From assembly GCA_018902755.1 (NCBI GenBank), contig JAHIQI010000042.1, positions 32,374 to 96,373 on the forward strand: 64,000 bases of DNA, read 5' to 3'. Position numbers and translations under genes: made by a program. The DNA is from Pseudomonadota bacterium (GTDB taxonomy: Bacteria; Desulfobacterota; Desulfarculia; Desulfarculales; Desulfarculaceae). Below the pieces are notes generated by a model. The model worked only from the letters and a program-made list of their open reading frames with translations, was not told where the DNA came from and searched no databases. Below are positions 22,204 to 30,905 of the stretch, in pieces (position 1 is the first letter of the stretch; the number at the start of each line of letters is the position of its first letter).

Positions 22204-22935
22204 ATGAGCGAAGCCATGGAGAAAGCGGCCCAGCGGGAAGCCACTCCGGAAATCCTGGCCCTGCTGGAAAAGGCGCGGGCCCTGCCCCCCTTGCCCGACC
22301 AGCCCATCCCCACCCCCTTTTTGAAGCGCGCCTTTGACATTGCCTTTTCCGGGACGGTGCTCACCCTCACCTTGCCGGTGTTTTTGGTCACCATGCTGGC
22401 CATATTCCTGGAGCACCTGGGCCGGGGTCAGGCCGGGGCGCCCTTGTTTTATTACGAGCCGCGCATATCCCAGGGACGCACCTTCCACTTCATGAAGTTC
22501 TTCATCTTCAAGCCCGAGGTCATCGAGGAGCTCAAGCGCCAGGGCAAGTTCATCCACACCAAGTACCTGGAGTGGGACGGCCACTCCATGACCAAGGTGG
22601 GCTCGGTGCTGCAAAAGATCTACCTGGACGAGCTGCCCCAGCTCATCAACATCTTCCTGGGCGACATCAGCGTGGTGGGCCCCCGGCCCATCAACCTGGA
22701 GGTGTACGAGCAGGCCCTGGCCGCGGGGGTGCTCAACTGGAAGGTGCTGCGGGCGGGCATAACCGGGCGCTACCAGTACTTCAAGGGCCACGGCCTGAGC
22801 CGCGACGACCAGTATCTGCTGGACCGGGACTACGTGGAGCTGTTGCGCACCGGCAGCGGCTGGCAGGTGCTGCGCGGCGATTTGCAGATCGTGGTGCGCA
22901 CCATAAAGGTGATGCTCAAGGCCCAGGGCCTGTAG
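22204..22935 (+). CDS. Bacterial sugar (undecaprenyl-phosphate) phosphotransferase
   Basis: This 243-residue protein belongs to the PglC/WcaJ-type sugar transferase family, which loads a sugar-1-phosphate onto a polyprenyl phosphate to start surface-polysaccharide synthesis. One membrane segment (about 45-70) precedes the catalytic domain. Motifs include FHFMKFFIFKPE, KIYLDELPQLINIFLGDISV and VVGPRP, and AGITGRYQYFKG near the C-terminus. It lacks the large N-terminal membrane region of WbaP/WcaJ, so it is PglC-like in size. No glycosyltransferase cluster surrounds it. The ATG follows GAGGTGTGCC and the gene ends in a strong terminator. Confidence 0.9.
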   Translation: MSEAMEKAAQREATPEILALLEKARALPPLPDQPIPTPFLKRAFDIAFSGTVLTLTLPVFLVTMLAIFLEHLGRGQAGAPLFYYEPRISQGRTFHFMKFFIFKPEVIEELKRQGKFIHTKYLEWDGHSMTKVGSVLQKIYLDELPQLINIFLGDISVVGPRPINLEVYEQALAAGVLNWKVLRAGITGRYQYFKGHGLSRDDQYLLDRDYVELLRTGSGWQVLRGDLQIVVRTIKVMLKAQGL

Positions 22936-22950
22936 GCTCCGCAATCTTCA

Positions 22951-22993
22951 AAGCCCCCGCTCCCGGCGACACCGGACGCGGGGGCTTTTTTTT
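22951..22993 (+). terminator. Rho-independent terminator after the sugar transferase
   Basis: A ten-base stem (AAGCCCCCGC with GCGGGGGCTT) encloses a 17-base loop that contains a second CCGG/CCGG pairing, and a run of eight T bases follows. It ends 20 bases before the stop of the opposite-strand AsmA gene and separates the convergent units. Confidence 0.92.
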
Positions 22994-23012
22994 GCTCCGG
23001 CGAGGCGGGCGG

Positions 23013-25358
23013 CTAGCGGTTCAGCAGATTCTTGATCAGGCTCTCCGCCGCGGGAATCAGGTTGCCCTTCAGGTCCAGCTTGGGCACCGGCTTTTGCACC
23101 GTGCCGCCCAGCCCGATGGGGAAGGTGCCGTCCTTGTCCAGGAACTCCCGCAGGGTGTGGCCCACGGTGTCGGCCTTGAACTTGATCTTGGCGTCCAGGG
23201 AGTCGTTCAGCAGGTCGGTGTTACCGATGATCTGGGCGTCCATCTCGTCTTTACCAGCCATCAGGGCTATGTCGTAGTTCACCTTGCCCTTGCCGATGGT
23301 GTAGTCGCCCTGGAACTTGTCGAAGCGCCGGGGCAGCTTGGCCAAGTCGTTGCCGAACATCTTGGCCACCGACTCCACATCGTCCAGGAAGTCCATGCCG
23401 ATGGTCACCCCGTCCTTGGCCTTTAGGTTGCCCTTGCCGGTGAGCGAGGTCAAGATCATCTCCGGCTCCAGGCCCTGCCAGGCCATTTGGCTGTCCAGGG
23501 AGAACACGCCCTCCAGGCTGCTGAGCGGCAGGGCGAACAGGGGGAAGTCGTTCTTGAGCTTCGTGAACACCGAGGGGGTGATCTGGATGTCCTTGGCCTG
23601 GGCGCTGAACTTGCCCTCCGGCAAGGCGGGCCTAAAGTCCACCGCCGCCTTGGTCTGGATGTCGCCGCCCAGGAAACCGGCCTTGAAATCTACGATCTCC
23701 GCCTTCTGATCCTTCACCTGCAACTTGGTCTGAAGATCCTTGATCTGGTAGCCCTTCATGGTCAGGCGCGCCAGCTTGACCTCCAGCTCGGCGTCCAGTC
23801 CCTTGAGGTCCTTGCGGGTCTCGGCCGCCTTTTCCGCTTGGGTCTTGGCCGCCTTTTGCCCGGTCGGGGCCGGAGGCCCCGCCTTGGCCGCTTTGCCGCT
23901 GCGGGCCGGGGTCTTGCCGCGCTTGTCTGGCGGCGGGCCTAGGGGCAGGCGGTCCAGGTCCAGGTATTCGCCCGCCACCTTCAGGCGCAGCTTGGCCTGG
24001 CCCTTATCCAGTTTGACCATGCCGGTGAGGCCCAGCTTGGCCGGGGTGGAGAACCAATCCATTTGCTTGATAACCAGTTCCCTGGCTTCTTCCTTGACCA
24101 GATATTTGAAGTCCACCCGCAGCTCGGGCTCTTTCCAGGGCGCGGGCCAGGCAGGGCTCTCCACCATGGCGCCGCGCACCAGTCCCTGCCCGCTCAACTC
24201 CAGGGCTCCCGGCCCGACCCCCTTGAACAGCACATGCTTGCTGGCCTGGCCCTTGGCCTTGAGCGGCCAGGGCATCAGGGGCTCCACGAAGGCGGCCAGC
24301 TTGGCCAGGTCGGTCTGCTGGTCGTAGACCGCGTCGCTCTTGCCCAGGGACTTGCCCCAGCCCAGCACGCCCTTGAGGGTGTGCACCATGCCCGCCTGGG
24401 GGACGAGCAACTGGGCCTGTTTTATGTCCACGGTCTTGGCGTTCAGGTGCACGGAGGCCTGGGCGGCCCAGGAGGCGTCGCCCACCCGGAAGGGCCGCTT
24501 CATGGCCCCGGTCTGCACCTGCAAATCCTTGGCCTGGGCCTGGGCCTGCACCATGAGGGCCGCGGCGTCGCCGCTGGCCAGGCCGGTGACCAGCACCCGG
24601 CCCTGGGCCCTGAGCGACGGGGCCAGGGGAGCCAGGCGGGCGGCCAACTGGGCCAGGTCGATCTTGAGGTCCAGGCGGCCCTGGTCCAGCTTGAAGCTGT
24701 CGCCATAGCCCCGGCTCTTGAAGCCGGAGGTGAGGCTGAGGCCGGGCATGGCCAGGTCCATGCTGCCCGAGGATTGGCTCATGGACAGGTCGCTGCTCAG
24801 TTCGCAGCGCTCCAGGGGCAGTTCGCTGCGCTTGCCGTTGGCCTGGTTGAACAGATGGAGCGCGGAGCCGGTGACCGCCAACTTGCGGATGACCAGGCTG
24901 CCGTCGTCCGGGGCCTCCTTGGGTCCGGCCTTGGCCGCGCCGCCGCCCTTGCCGGCCTTGCCCTCCTTGGCCGGGAGGTCCCGCCAGTTCAGGCGGCCGT
25001 CCTTGGCCCGCACCATGGACAGCTCCAGGCCGTCCACCAAGACCCGATCCACCACCACGCGGCCGGTGACCAAAGGCCAGATGCTGGCCTCCAGTTGCAG
25101 CGAGCCCAGTTTGACCAGGGGGCGGCCGCCGTATTCCGGCTTGTCCTGGACCTCCAGGCCCTTCACCTGTAGCTCCAGGCCCCCCCAGATGCCCAGCGAC
25201 ACTTCCTGCACCGAGGCCTTGCGGCCCAGGTTTTCTTCCAGCGCCCCGGCCAGCATGGAGCTGAGAGGCAGGGCCCTTGGCAGGATGGTGATGCCCAGGG
25301 CCGCCAAGGCGGCCAAGGCCAACAACACCACCACGATGATCTTCAGCGCTTTAGCCAT
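23013..25358 (-). CDS. AsmA family protein
   Basis: This 781-residue protein has one N-terminal membrane anchor (about residues 5-27, IIVVVLLALAALAALGITIL) and a long beta-rich periplasmic region, as in AsmA/YhdP/TamB-like lipid-transport proteins. The AsmA N-terminal pattern RALPLSSMLAGALEENLGRK, then VSLGIWGGLELQVKGLEV, is clear. The C-terminal part has the ALEAELxVKLAR-like and FPIGLGGTV segments of the AsmA_2 region. A low-complexity Pro/Lys/Ala stretch lies at about 480-530. It probably helps phospholipid movement to the outer membrane or outer-membrane protein assembly. The ATG at 25358 is preferred to a GTG at 25379 because GGGGGAAGG lies between them. Confidence 0.85.
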   Translation of the reverse strand: MAKALKIIVVVLLALAALAALGITILPRALPLSSMLAGALEENLGRKASVQEVSLGIWGGLELQVKGLEVQDKPEYGGRPLVKLGSLQLEASIWPLVTGRVVVDRVLVDGLELSMVRAKDGRLNWRDLPAKEGKAGKGGGAAKAGPKEAPDDGSLVIRKLAVTGSALHLFNQANGKRSELPLERCELSSDLSMSQSSGSMDLAMPGLSLTSGFKSRGYGDSFKLDQGRLDLKIDLAQLAARLAPLAPSLRAQGRVLVTGLASGDAAALMVQAQAQAKDLQVQTGAMKRPFRVGDASWAAQASVHLNAKTVDIKQAQLLVPQAGMVHTLKGVLGWGKSLGKSDAVYDQQTDLAKLAAFVEPLMPWPLKAKGQASKHVLFKGVGPGALELSGQGLVRGAMVESPAWPAPWKEPELRVDFKYLVKEEARELVIKQMDWFSTPAKLGLTGMVKLDKGQAKLRLKVAGEYLDLDRLPLGPPPDKRGKTPARSGKAAKAGPPAPTGQKAAKTQAEKAAETRKDLKGLDAELEVKLARLTMKGYQIKDLQTKLQVKDQKAEIVDFKAGFLGGDIQTKAAVDFRPALPEGKFSAQAKDIQITPSVFTKLKNDFPLFALPLSSLEGVFSLDSQMAWQGLEPEMILTSLTGKGNLKAKDGVTIGMDFLDDVESVAKMFGNDLAKLPRRFDKFQGDYTIGKGKVNYDIALMAGKDEMDAQIIGNTDLLNDSLDAKIKFKADTVGHTLREFLDKDGTFPIGLGGTVQKPVPKLDLKGNLIPAAESLIKNLLNR

Positions 25359-25424
25359 GGGATATGCCTTCCCCCCCACAGGATAGAAACCTGGTTTGCC
25401 GATATCCGATAACGCTCACCTCAA

Positions 25425-25476
25425 ATTATGATAGCCCCGTGGCCGCGAGTAAAGCGGTCAACGGGGCTATCATAAT
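25425..25476. terminator. Large perfect inverted repeat, probable bidirectional terminator
   Basis: Two perfect 16-base arms (ATTATGATAGCCCCGT and its complement) flank a 20-base centre that can itself pair (GGCCGC with GCGGTC, one G-U). The AT-rich outer ends supply A/T tails on both strands. It lies between the cytochrome stop and the AsmA start, both minus strand, so it probably ends the arsenic/cytochrome transcript. A regulatory or repeat function is possible. Confidence 0.6.
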
Positions 25477-25499
25477 AGTCATTTGGGTGAACCGGGAGG

Positions 25500-26726
25500 C
25501 TAATGCGCGGCGAACAGCCCCTCCACCGGAACTTTTTTCTCCCACAGATGCAGCGGAATCTCCTGACCTGGACGCAGTTCGTAATAGAGCCTGACCCGCA
25601 GGGTCAGCTCCCGAGAGGGCCGGCCCAGGGGGATGACGAAGTTCTCGCGCTTGGGCTTGAAGGGCTGCAAGGTGGTGTCGCGGACGATGCCCAGCTTGCG
25701 GTCCGGCCCCAGCACCATGACCGAGCCCAGGCTGTCGGTGCATTGGGGCATGAAGATGCGTTTTTCCTTGAACAGCTCTTTTCCGTTTTCATCCTTGGCG
25801 GCCGCTTCCAGGACCACCTGCGCCCGGGAGGGTCAACCGTCGGGGATGCGGTGGCCCGCCCGGTTTTGGATGGTCACCCCCACCACTACCTGGGGCGCGT
25901 TCTCTTTGTGCCCTGGATGGAAGGTGTAGGGCAGAGCCTCCACCTCCATGGGAAGAGCGGCCCGGTAAAGCTTGGCCGTGGCCTCCTTGTCGCTGAAGTC
26001 CGGCGGGAAGGTGTGGTCGGCGCCGGACATGTGGCAGTCCAGGCAGGTTCGCGATCCGCCGTCGGCAACATAGCCGTTCAGATAGCTGCCATAAAGTGTG
26101 GCGCACTGCACCGGCGGAGTGAACTCGAAGTTGGGGCCCATGCCGTGGCACTGGCCGCAAAAGGCGGGCGAGGCCATGAAAGAACTTTTGCGCACCGCCT
26201 TGATCTCCCCTTCGTGCTCCGGCAGGGCCTTGGGCCCGTAGAGGACGCCGGGCTCGGGGCGGTGGTGCACCACGGCCTTGTCCTGGTGGCACACCAGGCA
26301 GCCGATATTCAAGCGCCCCACCACCGCCTTGTCGTCGCGCCAGATCACCTCGGCCAACTCCTGGGCCACCTTGGGTCCGGCGCTCATCAATTGAGGCAGG
26401 TGGCACTTGGCGCAGGGGAAATTGGCCAAGGTCGCGTCCTGGGGCTTGTTCACCGCCAACGGCCCCTTGCGCAGGTACTTGCTCATGAAGCTGAAGCCGT
26501 CCAGGCCCATGAGGGAGCGGGCGTGGTGGGAACGCGACCACTGCTCATATATCTCGGTGTGGCACTCCTGGCAGCGCTTGGAGTCGTAGCGCTCCAATAG
26601 CTCGGCCAGGCTTTGGGCCGGGGCTTGGCCTCCCGCGGCCCAAACCCACACCGCGCCACATAGCGACAAGGCCGCCACCGCCGCGCCCAGGAGCACCACT
26701 TTCTTATACAGGGCCGAACCGTTCAT
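25500..26726 (-). CDS. Pentahaem c-type cytochrome with in-frame UGA, candidate selenoprotein
   Basis: Read through the TGA at 25833-25835, this gene encodes 408 residues. An N-terminal signal or anchor helix (about 8-31) is followed by five CxxCH haem sites at 52-56, 105-109, 143-147, 190-194 and 228-232. The motif AGHRIPDG then leads to residue 298 (the TGA), PSRAQ, and a beta-rich C-terminal domain of about 105 residues. Both sides are in the same frame with continuous cytochrome-like sequence, so the TGA probably encodes selenocysteine. GH-x-x-P-x-G motifs recur in multihaem cytochromes. The ATG at 26726 follows GAGAGAGG. Periplasmic location, 34 bases from ccdA. The alternatives are a nonsense mutation or a sequencing error. 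Confidence 0.75.
25803..25835 (-). promoter_or_regulatory. UGA codon with candidate bacterial SECIS hairpin
   Basis: On the minus strand the TGA is followed, 13 to 24 bases later, by a CAGG/CCUG stem with a UGGU loop; a G-rich GGUGGUCC segment sits where the SelB-contacting GGUC loop lies in E. coli fdhF (about 18-22 bases after UGA). Outer CG/CG pairs can form beyond a bulge. The stem is short, so this is suggestive only. Confidence 0.45.
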
Positions 26727-26760
26727 TAGCCCAACCTCTCTCAAGACCCTCGCCGGTCCC

Positions 26761-27468
26761 TTATGCGCCTGTGAAAGGCGAAACGATGAAGTATGCGCCC
26801 AAAAGGCCGATGCCCACCCCGGCCGCCCGCTTGAACCAAAGGCTGCCCCGCTGAAAGGAGTTGTTCTCCAGCACGCCGCCCACCAGGGCAGTGGAGCTGC
26901 CGGCCAGGGCGATGGGCAGGGCGTGGCCCACGCCGAACAAGGTGATCATCAAAAGCCCGGCCAGGATGTCCTTTTGCACGGTGATGATGGCCAGGATGGG
27001 GGCGATGAAGCCGAAGGTGCACGATCCCGAGAGCACCCCATAGGCTAGGCCCAGGACGAACGCTCCGCTCATGCCCTTGACCTTGAGGCGGCCCATGAGG
27101 TTGCCGGACATGGAGAAGGCTTGCACCCCCAACATGTCCAGGGCCACCCAGATCAGCACCGCGCCCACCAGAATGGTCCAGTAGGGGCCCACGTCGCCCA
27201 GCATCAGGCCCAGCCAGGCGCAGATCACCCCCACCAGGGCGATGGTGATGAACAGGCCGCTGGTAAAGGCCGCGGCGTAAAAGGCGGCGCTACGCGGCCG
27301 CACGCTCTGGTCCTGACCGGCCACGTAGGTGACGATGAGGGGAATGGAGGCCAGGTGGCAGGGGCTCAGGGCCACGCTGACCACGCCCCACAAAAAAGCA
27401 CCGGCCAGGGCGATGAGGCTGCCCGAGGTTATCCAGGCGTTCAGAGTGATGAAAAACTGATCCAGCAT
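26761..27468 (-). CDS. CcdA/DsbD-type thiol-disulfide membrane transporter
   Basis: This 235-residue inner-membrane protein has six helices and the paired cysteines of the CcdA family: C37 in SPCHLASIPL in the first helix and C150 in GSCTFGFIAP in the fourth. CcdA proteins move electrons from cytoplasmic thioredoxin to exported thiol proteins. The genes either side fit that role: an exported thioredoxin-fold protein upstream (27496-27897) and a five-haem cytochrome downstream whose haem cysteines must be kept reduced. It could also keep the putative selenocysteine reduced; that is inference. Confidence 0.92.
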   Translation of the reverse strand: MLDQFFITLNAWITSGSLIALAGAFLWGVVSVALSPCHLASIPLIVTYVAGQDQSVRPRSAAFYAAAFTSGLFITIALVGVICAWLGLMLGDVGPYWTILVGAVLIWVALDMLGVQAFSMSGNLMGRLKVKGMSGAFVLGLAYGVLSGSCTFGFIAPILAIITVQKDILAGLLMITLFGVGHALPIALAGSSTALVGGVLENNSFQRGSLWFKRAAGVGIGLLGAYFIVSPFTGA

Positions 27469-27495
27469 GCCCGCTCCGCCCCCTGATCGCGCCGC

Positions 27496-27897
27496 CTACT
27501 TGGCGGGCGCCTTGGGTTTCTCCACGCCCAGCTTGGCCAATACCAGTTCGATGTTTTCCTTGCTCAAGAAGCCCTCGTGGCGAAAGGCCTCGCGTCCCTG
27601 CTTGTCGTAGAAAACCTGGGTGGGGATGGCCCGGATGCCGTACTGGGCGGCCAGGCTGCGGTCTTTCCAGACGTCCAGGAACACTATGGCCGCCTTGCCC
27701 TTGTACTCGGTTTTCAGCTCATCCAGGATTGGGGCCATCATCCGGCAGGGGATACACTTGTCTGCCCCCAGGTCCACCAGGGTGACCATGCCCTTGACCG
27801 GCAACTTCTCGGTGGCCGAGGCCGGGCCGGGGTCCGCAGCCAGCAGGGCCAGAGACAGGGCCAGCACCATAAACAGCGTTGAGCGGAATAGTTTCAT
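27496..27897 (-). CDS. Exported thioredoxin-family protein
   Basis: This 133-residue protein has a signal peptide (about 1-29, MKLFRSTLFMVLALSLALLA) and a thioredoxin fold with active site C48-IP-C51 in LGADKCIPCRMMAP and the cis-proline segment IRAIPTQVF. It is probably the periplasmic electron acceptor of the CcdA protein encoded 27 bases downstream, passing electrons to apocytochrome or to an arsenic-handling thiol. The ATG at 27897 is chosen because the signal peptide begins there; in-frame extension to 27975 would overlap acr3. Confidence 0.88.
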   Translation of the reverse strand: MKLFRSTLFMVLALSLALLAADPGPASATEKLPVKGMVTLVDLGADKCIPCRMMAPILDELKTEYKGKAAIVFLDVWKDRSLAAQYGIRAIPTQVFYDKQGREAFRHEGFLSKENIELVLAKLGVEKPKAPAK

Positions 27898-27925
27898 GTT
27901 AAGCGGAACCTTCTTAGGTAAAGGG

Positions 27926-29032
27926 TTAAGGCTTGCAACTGACGTGGCAAACCCCGGTGGGGCCCTCCACGGCATGGGGGAAGTACTTGCGCTTGAAGAA
28001 CAGGGCTACGTTGACCAAGCCGATCAAGACCGGCACCTCCACCAGGGGGCCGATCACCGCGGCAAAGGCCTGGCCGCTGTCGATGCCGAACACGGCCACG
28101 GCCACGGCGATGGCCAGCTCGAAGTTGTTGGAGGCCGCGGTGAAGGACAAGGTGGTGGCCTGCTCGTAGGTGGCCTTGGCCTTGAGCGACAGCCAGAAGC
28201 TTACCAGGAACATCACCACAAAGTAGATGCACAGGGGTATGGCCACCCGCACCACATCAAAAGGCAGGGCCACGATGTACTCACCCTTGAGGCTGAACAT
28301 CACCAGGATGGTGAACAGCAGGGCGATGAGGGTTATGGGGCTGATCTTGGGGATGAAAACTTCCTCATACCACTGGCGGCCCTTGAGCTTAAGCCCCACC
28401 ACCCGGCTGATGATCCCGGCGATAAAGGGTATGCCAAGGTAGATGAACACGCTCTGGGCGATCTGGCCCATGGACACCTGCACGGCCATTCCCTCCATGC
28501 CTAGCCACTGGGGCAGCACGGTGATGAAGAACCAGGCGTAGAGGCTAAAGAACAGCACCTGGAAGATGCTGTTGAAGGCCACCAGCCCGGCGCAGTATTC
28601 CCGGTCGCCCCGGGCCAGGTCGTTCCACACGATGACCATGGCGATGCAGCGGGCCAGGCCGATGAGGATAAGCCCCACCATGTAGGCGTGCTGCCCGGAT
28701 AGGAAGGTCACCGCCAGGGCGAACATGAGCACCGGCCCGATGACCCAGTTCTGCACCAACGACAGCACCAGCACCCGCACGTTCTTGAACACCTGGCCCA
28801 GCTGCTCGTAGCGCACCTTGGCCAGGGGCGGGTACATCATCAGTATCAGGCCGATGGCGATGGGCAGGTTGGTGGTGCCCACGGAAAAGTGGTCCATGAC
28901 CTGACGCACGCCGGGGAAGAAATAACCCCAGCCCACGCCAACGGCCATGGCCAGGAAAATCCACAGGGTGAGGAAGCGGTCCAGGAAAGATAGCTTTTTA
29001 ACCTCAGTGGGGGGCATCTTCGGGGTCTCCAC
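27926..29032 (-). CDS. acr3: ACR3-family arsenite efflux transporter
   Basis: This 368-residue inner-membrane protein has ten predicted helices of the BART superfamily. The ACR3 signatures are present: LPIAIGLILMMYPPLAKVRY, the essential cysteine C129 in LARCIAMVIVWNDLA, and AFNSIFQVLFFSLYAWFF. ACR3 exports arsenite by proton antiport and the conserved cysteine is required in studied members. It starts eight bases after arsC ends, so reduction and export are coupled. The C-terminus adds CHVSC, an unusual cysteine pair that could bind arsenite. Confidence 0.94.
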   Translation of the reverse strand: METPKMPPTEVKKLSFLDRFLTLWIFLAMAVGVGWGYFFPGVRQVMDHFSVGTTNLPIAIGLILMMYPPLAKVRYEQLGQVFKNVRVLVLSLVQNWVIGPVLMFALAVTFLSGQHAYMVGLILIGLARCIAMVIVWNDLARGDREYCAGLVAFNSIFQVLFFSLYAWFFITVLPQWLGMEGMAVQVSMGQIAQSVFIYLGIPFIAGIISRVVGLKLKGRQWYEEVFIPKISPITLIALLFTILVMFSLKGEYIVALPFDVVRVAIPLCIYFVVMFLVSFWLSLKAKATYEQATTLSFTAASNNFELAIAVAVAVFGIDSGQAFAAVIGPLVEVPVLIGLVNVALFFKRKYFPHAVEGPTGVCHVSCKP

Positions 29033-29040
29033 TCTTAAAG

Positions 29041-29481
<441 letters not shown>

Positions 29482-29593
29482 CTGTGATCACCTTTGCTCA
29501 AGGTTCAAAGTTGTGCTCTCGTCATTCCAGCCCAGCGATCAAGCTTCCGGCGCCTTCCCCCTGCCCGAGGAGGATTTTTATCTCCCGGGAGCA

Positions 29594-29788
29594 TCACCGC
29601 CGCCGGGGGCTGAGTTCCTTGCAGTGTCCCTCCCGGCAGGCGCCGGTGACGCTTTTGATGTCTTCCAGGGTCTTGGCCCCCGCCCGCATGGCCGCGAGGA
29701 TCTCGCCCTTGCTCACCTGGGAGCAATAGCAGACCAGTTCCTCGGGCGGGGCGGTCAATATGTCGGCTGAAAACTTCAGTGGCGCCAT
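29594..29788 (-). CDS. Small BFD-like [2Fe-2S]-binding protein
   Basis: This 64-residue protein resembles a bacterioferritin-associated-ferredoxin-like domain: VCYCSQVSKGEILAAMRAGA, TLEDIKSVTGAC and REGHCKEL provide four cysteines at about 20, 22, 51 and 56. In BFD-type domains these bind one [2Fe-2S] cluster, although the C-terminal cysteine spacing here (CxxxxC) differs slightly from the usual. It starts two bases after the DGC gene ends, so translation is probably coupled. A 112-base gap containing no gene separates it from arsC. Related domains occur as fusions in thiol and metal pathways; its partner is unknown. Confidence 0.72.
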   Translation of the reverse strand: MAPLKFSADILTAPPEELVCYCSQVSKGEILAAMRAGAKTLEDIKSVTGACREGHCKELSPRRR

Positions 29789-29790
29789 CC

Positions 29791-30207
29791 CTAGCCGCAG
29801 CAGCCGCAGGAACCGCCCGGCGCGGCCATGACCAAGGGAGAACCGGTGCGGCGCACCAGGTCCTTTACCTGGTCTACTTGCTCGCGCTTGAGGTTCAGGT
29901 CCTTGTTCTTGGCGATGCCCTGCTGGGTCAGCACCACATAGCCCCTGAGAGGCAAACCGGCCTCCTGCATGATGGCCTTGGCGCAGCCTTTTTCGCAGCC
30001 GTCCAAAACCACCACATCCGGCGCGTCCTTCACCGCTTGGATAAATCCCTGCAACTTGCCTCCGACCCCGGCCAGGCAAAACATCTTGCCAAACCCCTCT
30101 TGGGTCAGTTCCACGCAGGCCTGGTTGGTCAACTGGCCCACGTTGGAAGCACCCGAACAGGCCAACAACATCGCCTGCCCCCCATTAGCGCAACAACTAT
30201 CCGCCAT
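29791..30207 (-). CDS. DGC-domain putative zinc-binding protein
   Basis: This 138-residue cysteine-rich protein matches the DGC family named for its conserved triad, seen here in VLDGCEKGCAKA. Other cysteines are the CC at 5-6, C17 in LACSGASNVGQ, one in MFCLAGVGG and a C-terminal GGSCGCCG. A metal or metalloid-binding role is likely, and such genes recur in deltaproteobacterial arsenic clusters. The start is ambiguous between ATG 30207 and GTG 30222; I prefer 30207 because the family begins near MADSCC. It lies between the small thioredoxin and the BFD-like gene. Confidence 0.8.
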   Translation of the reverse strand: MADSCCANGGQAMLLACSGASNVGQLTNQACVELTQEGFGKMFCLAGVGGKLQGFIQAVKDAPDVVVLDGCEKGCAKAIMQEAGLPLRGYVVLTQQGIAKNKDLNLKREQVDQVKDLVRRTGSPLVMAAPGGSCGCCG

Positions 30208-30236
30208 TCTATAAACCACCACTCAAGAGGTATAGT

Positions 30237-30470
30237 TTAACCGGCCAGCCAGGATTTTACCTGGTCTTTGGTGGGCACCTTGCCCACAAGCTTGACCTGA
30301 CCGTCCACCACCACCGCGGGAGTGCCCAACACACCGTAGGCGGCGATGTCCATCATGCCGGTGACCTTTTCCACCTCAGCCGCCACCCCGGCCTCGGCCA
30401 CCGCCTCCCTGACCACTTCCTCGGTTTTTTTGCACTTGGCGCAACCGGGACCCAACACCTTGATTTCCAT
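30237..30470 (-). CDS. Small thioredoxin/glutaredoxin-like protein (MTH895 type)
   Basis: This 77-residue cytoplasmic protein has the compact thioredoxin fold of the TM0996/MTH895 group. The active site is C10-AK-C13 in VLGPGCAKCKKTE, the cis-proline motif is VLGTPAVVVDG, and no signal peptide is present. It probably supplies electrons to ArsC or to the thiol-rich neighbours. The ATG at 30470 is chosen over a GTG at 30476 because GGAG lies seven bases before the ATG. Confidence 0.88.
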   Translation of the reverse strand: MEIKVLGPGCAKCKKTEEVVREAVAEAGVAAEVEKVTGMMDIAAYGVLGTPAVVVDGQVKLVGKVPTKDQVKSWLAG

Positions 30471-30487
30471 GCTCACGCTCCGTTATC

Positions 30488-30871
30488 TCACGACTTGTTA
30501 ATGACTTTATAAACCGCTTCCCGAATCAGCTCGGGAGGTATCGCTTCATAGGTTTGCCCCTTATATTCGATGGTCCGGCACAGGGTAGGCAGACCGAGTA
30601 GATCTTCGCAGGAAGAACAGCAATTCTCCGACTTGCTCGCCTGGGGCAGAATCTCCTCCAAGAGGACGCCGTTGAGCATAATCTCGTTTGACTCGGGAAT
30701 TTCCGTTTCGGTCAACAGAGTTTCCTTAAGCGCGACCTGCCATCCCTTTGCTTGCAACTCACCATTTAGCTCTTGCACTACCCGGCGGACCGTCTCTCCC
30801 GTGTCACCGCAACGCTCACAGGTTTGGCCGCCCTTGTCCAGGTGCTTCCACTCGATTTCCAGCTTTCTCAT
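30488..30871 (-). CDS. DUF2703 cysteine-rich protein
   Basis: This 127-residue protein matches DUF2703: it opens with LEIEWKHLD and a TC18-ERC21 pair, then carries C84, C85, C88 (NCCSSCEDLLG) and C98 (LCRTIEYKG), with YKGQTYEAIPPELI near the end. The family has no established function, but it recurs beside arsR, permease and thioredoxin genes. The cysteines suggest binding or shuttling of arsenite or another soft metal inside the cell. Codon and base composition are more AT-rich than neighbouring genes, which may signal different ancestry. Confidence 0.8.
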   Translation of the reverse strand: MRKLEIEWKHLDKGGQTCERCGDTGETVRRVVQELNGELQAKGWQVALKETLLTETEIPESNEIMLNGVLLEEILPQASKSENCCSSCEDLLGLPTLCRTIEYKGQTYEAIPPELIREAVYKVINKS

Positions 30872-30905
30872 ATGGCCCGATCACTCCTTTGATTCGCAGG
30901 CTGCC

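Noticed and set aside
29597..29660. The TGA ending the BFD-like gene as a second selenocysteine codon
   Set aside because: The in-frame continuation is short, lacks any recognisable domain and stops soon; no hairpin was evident.
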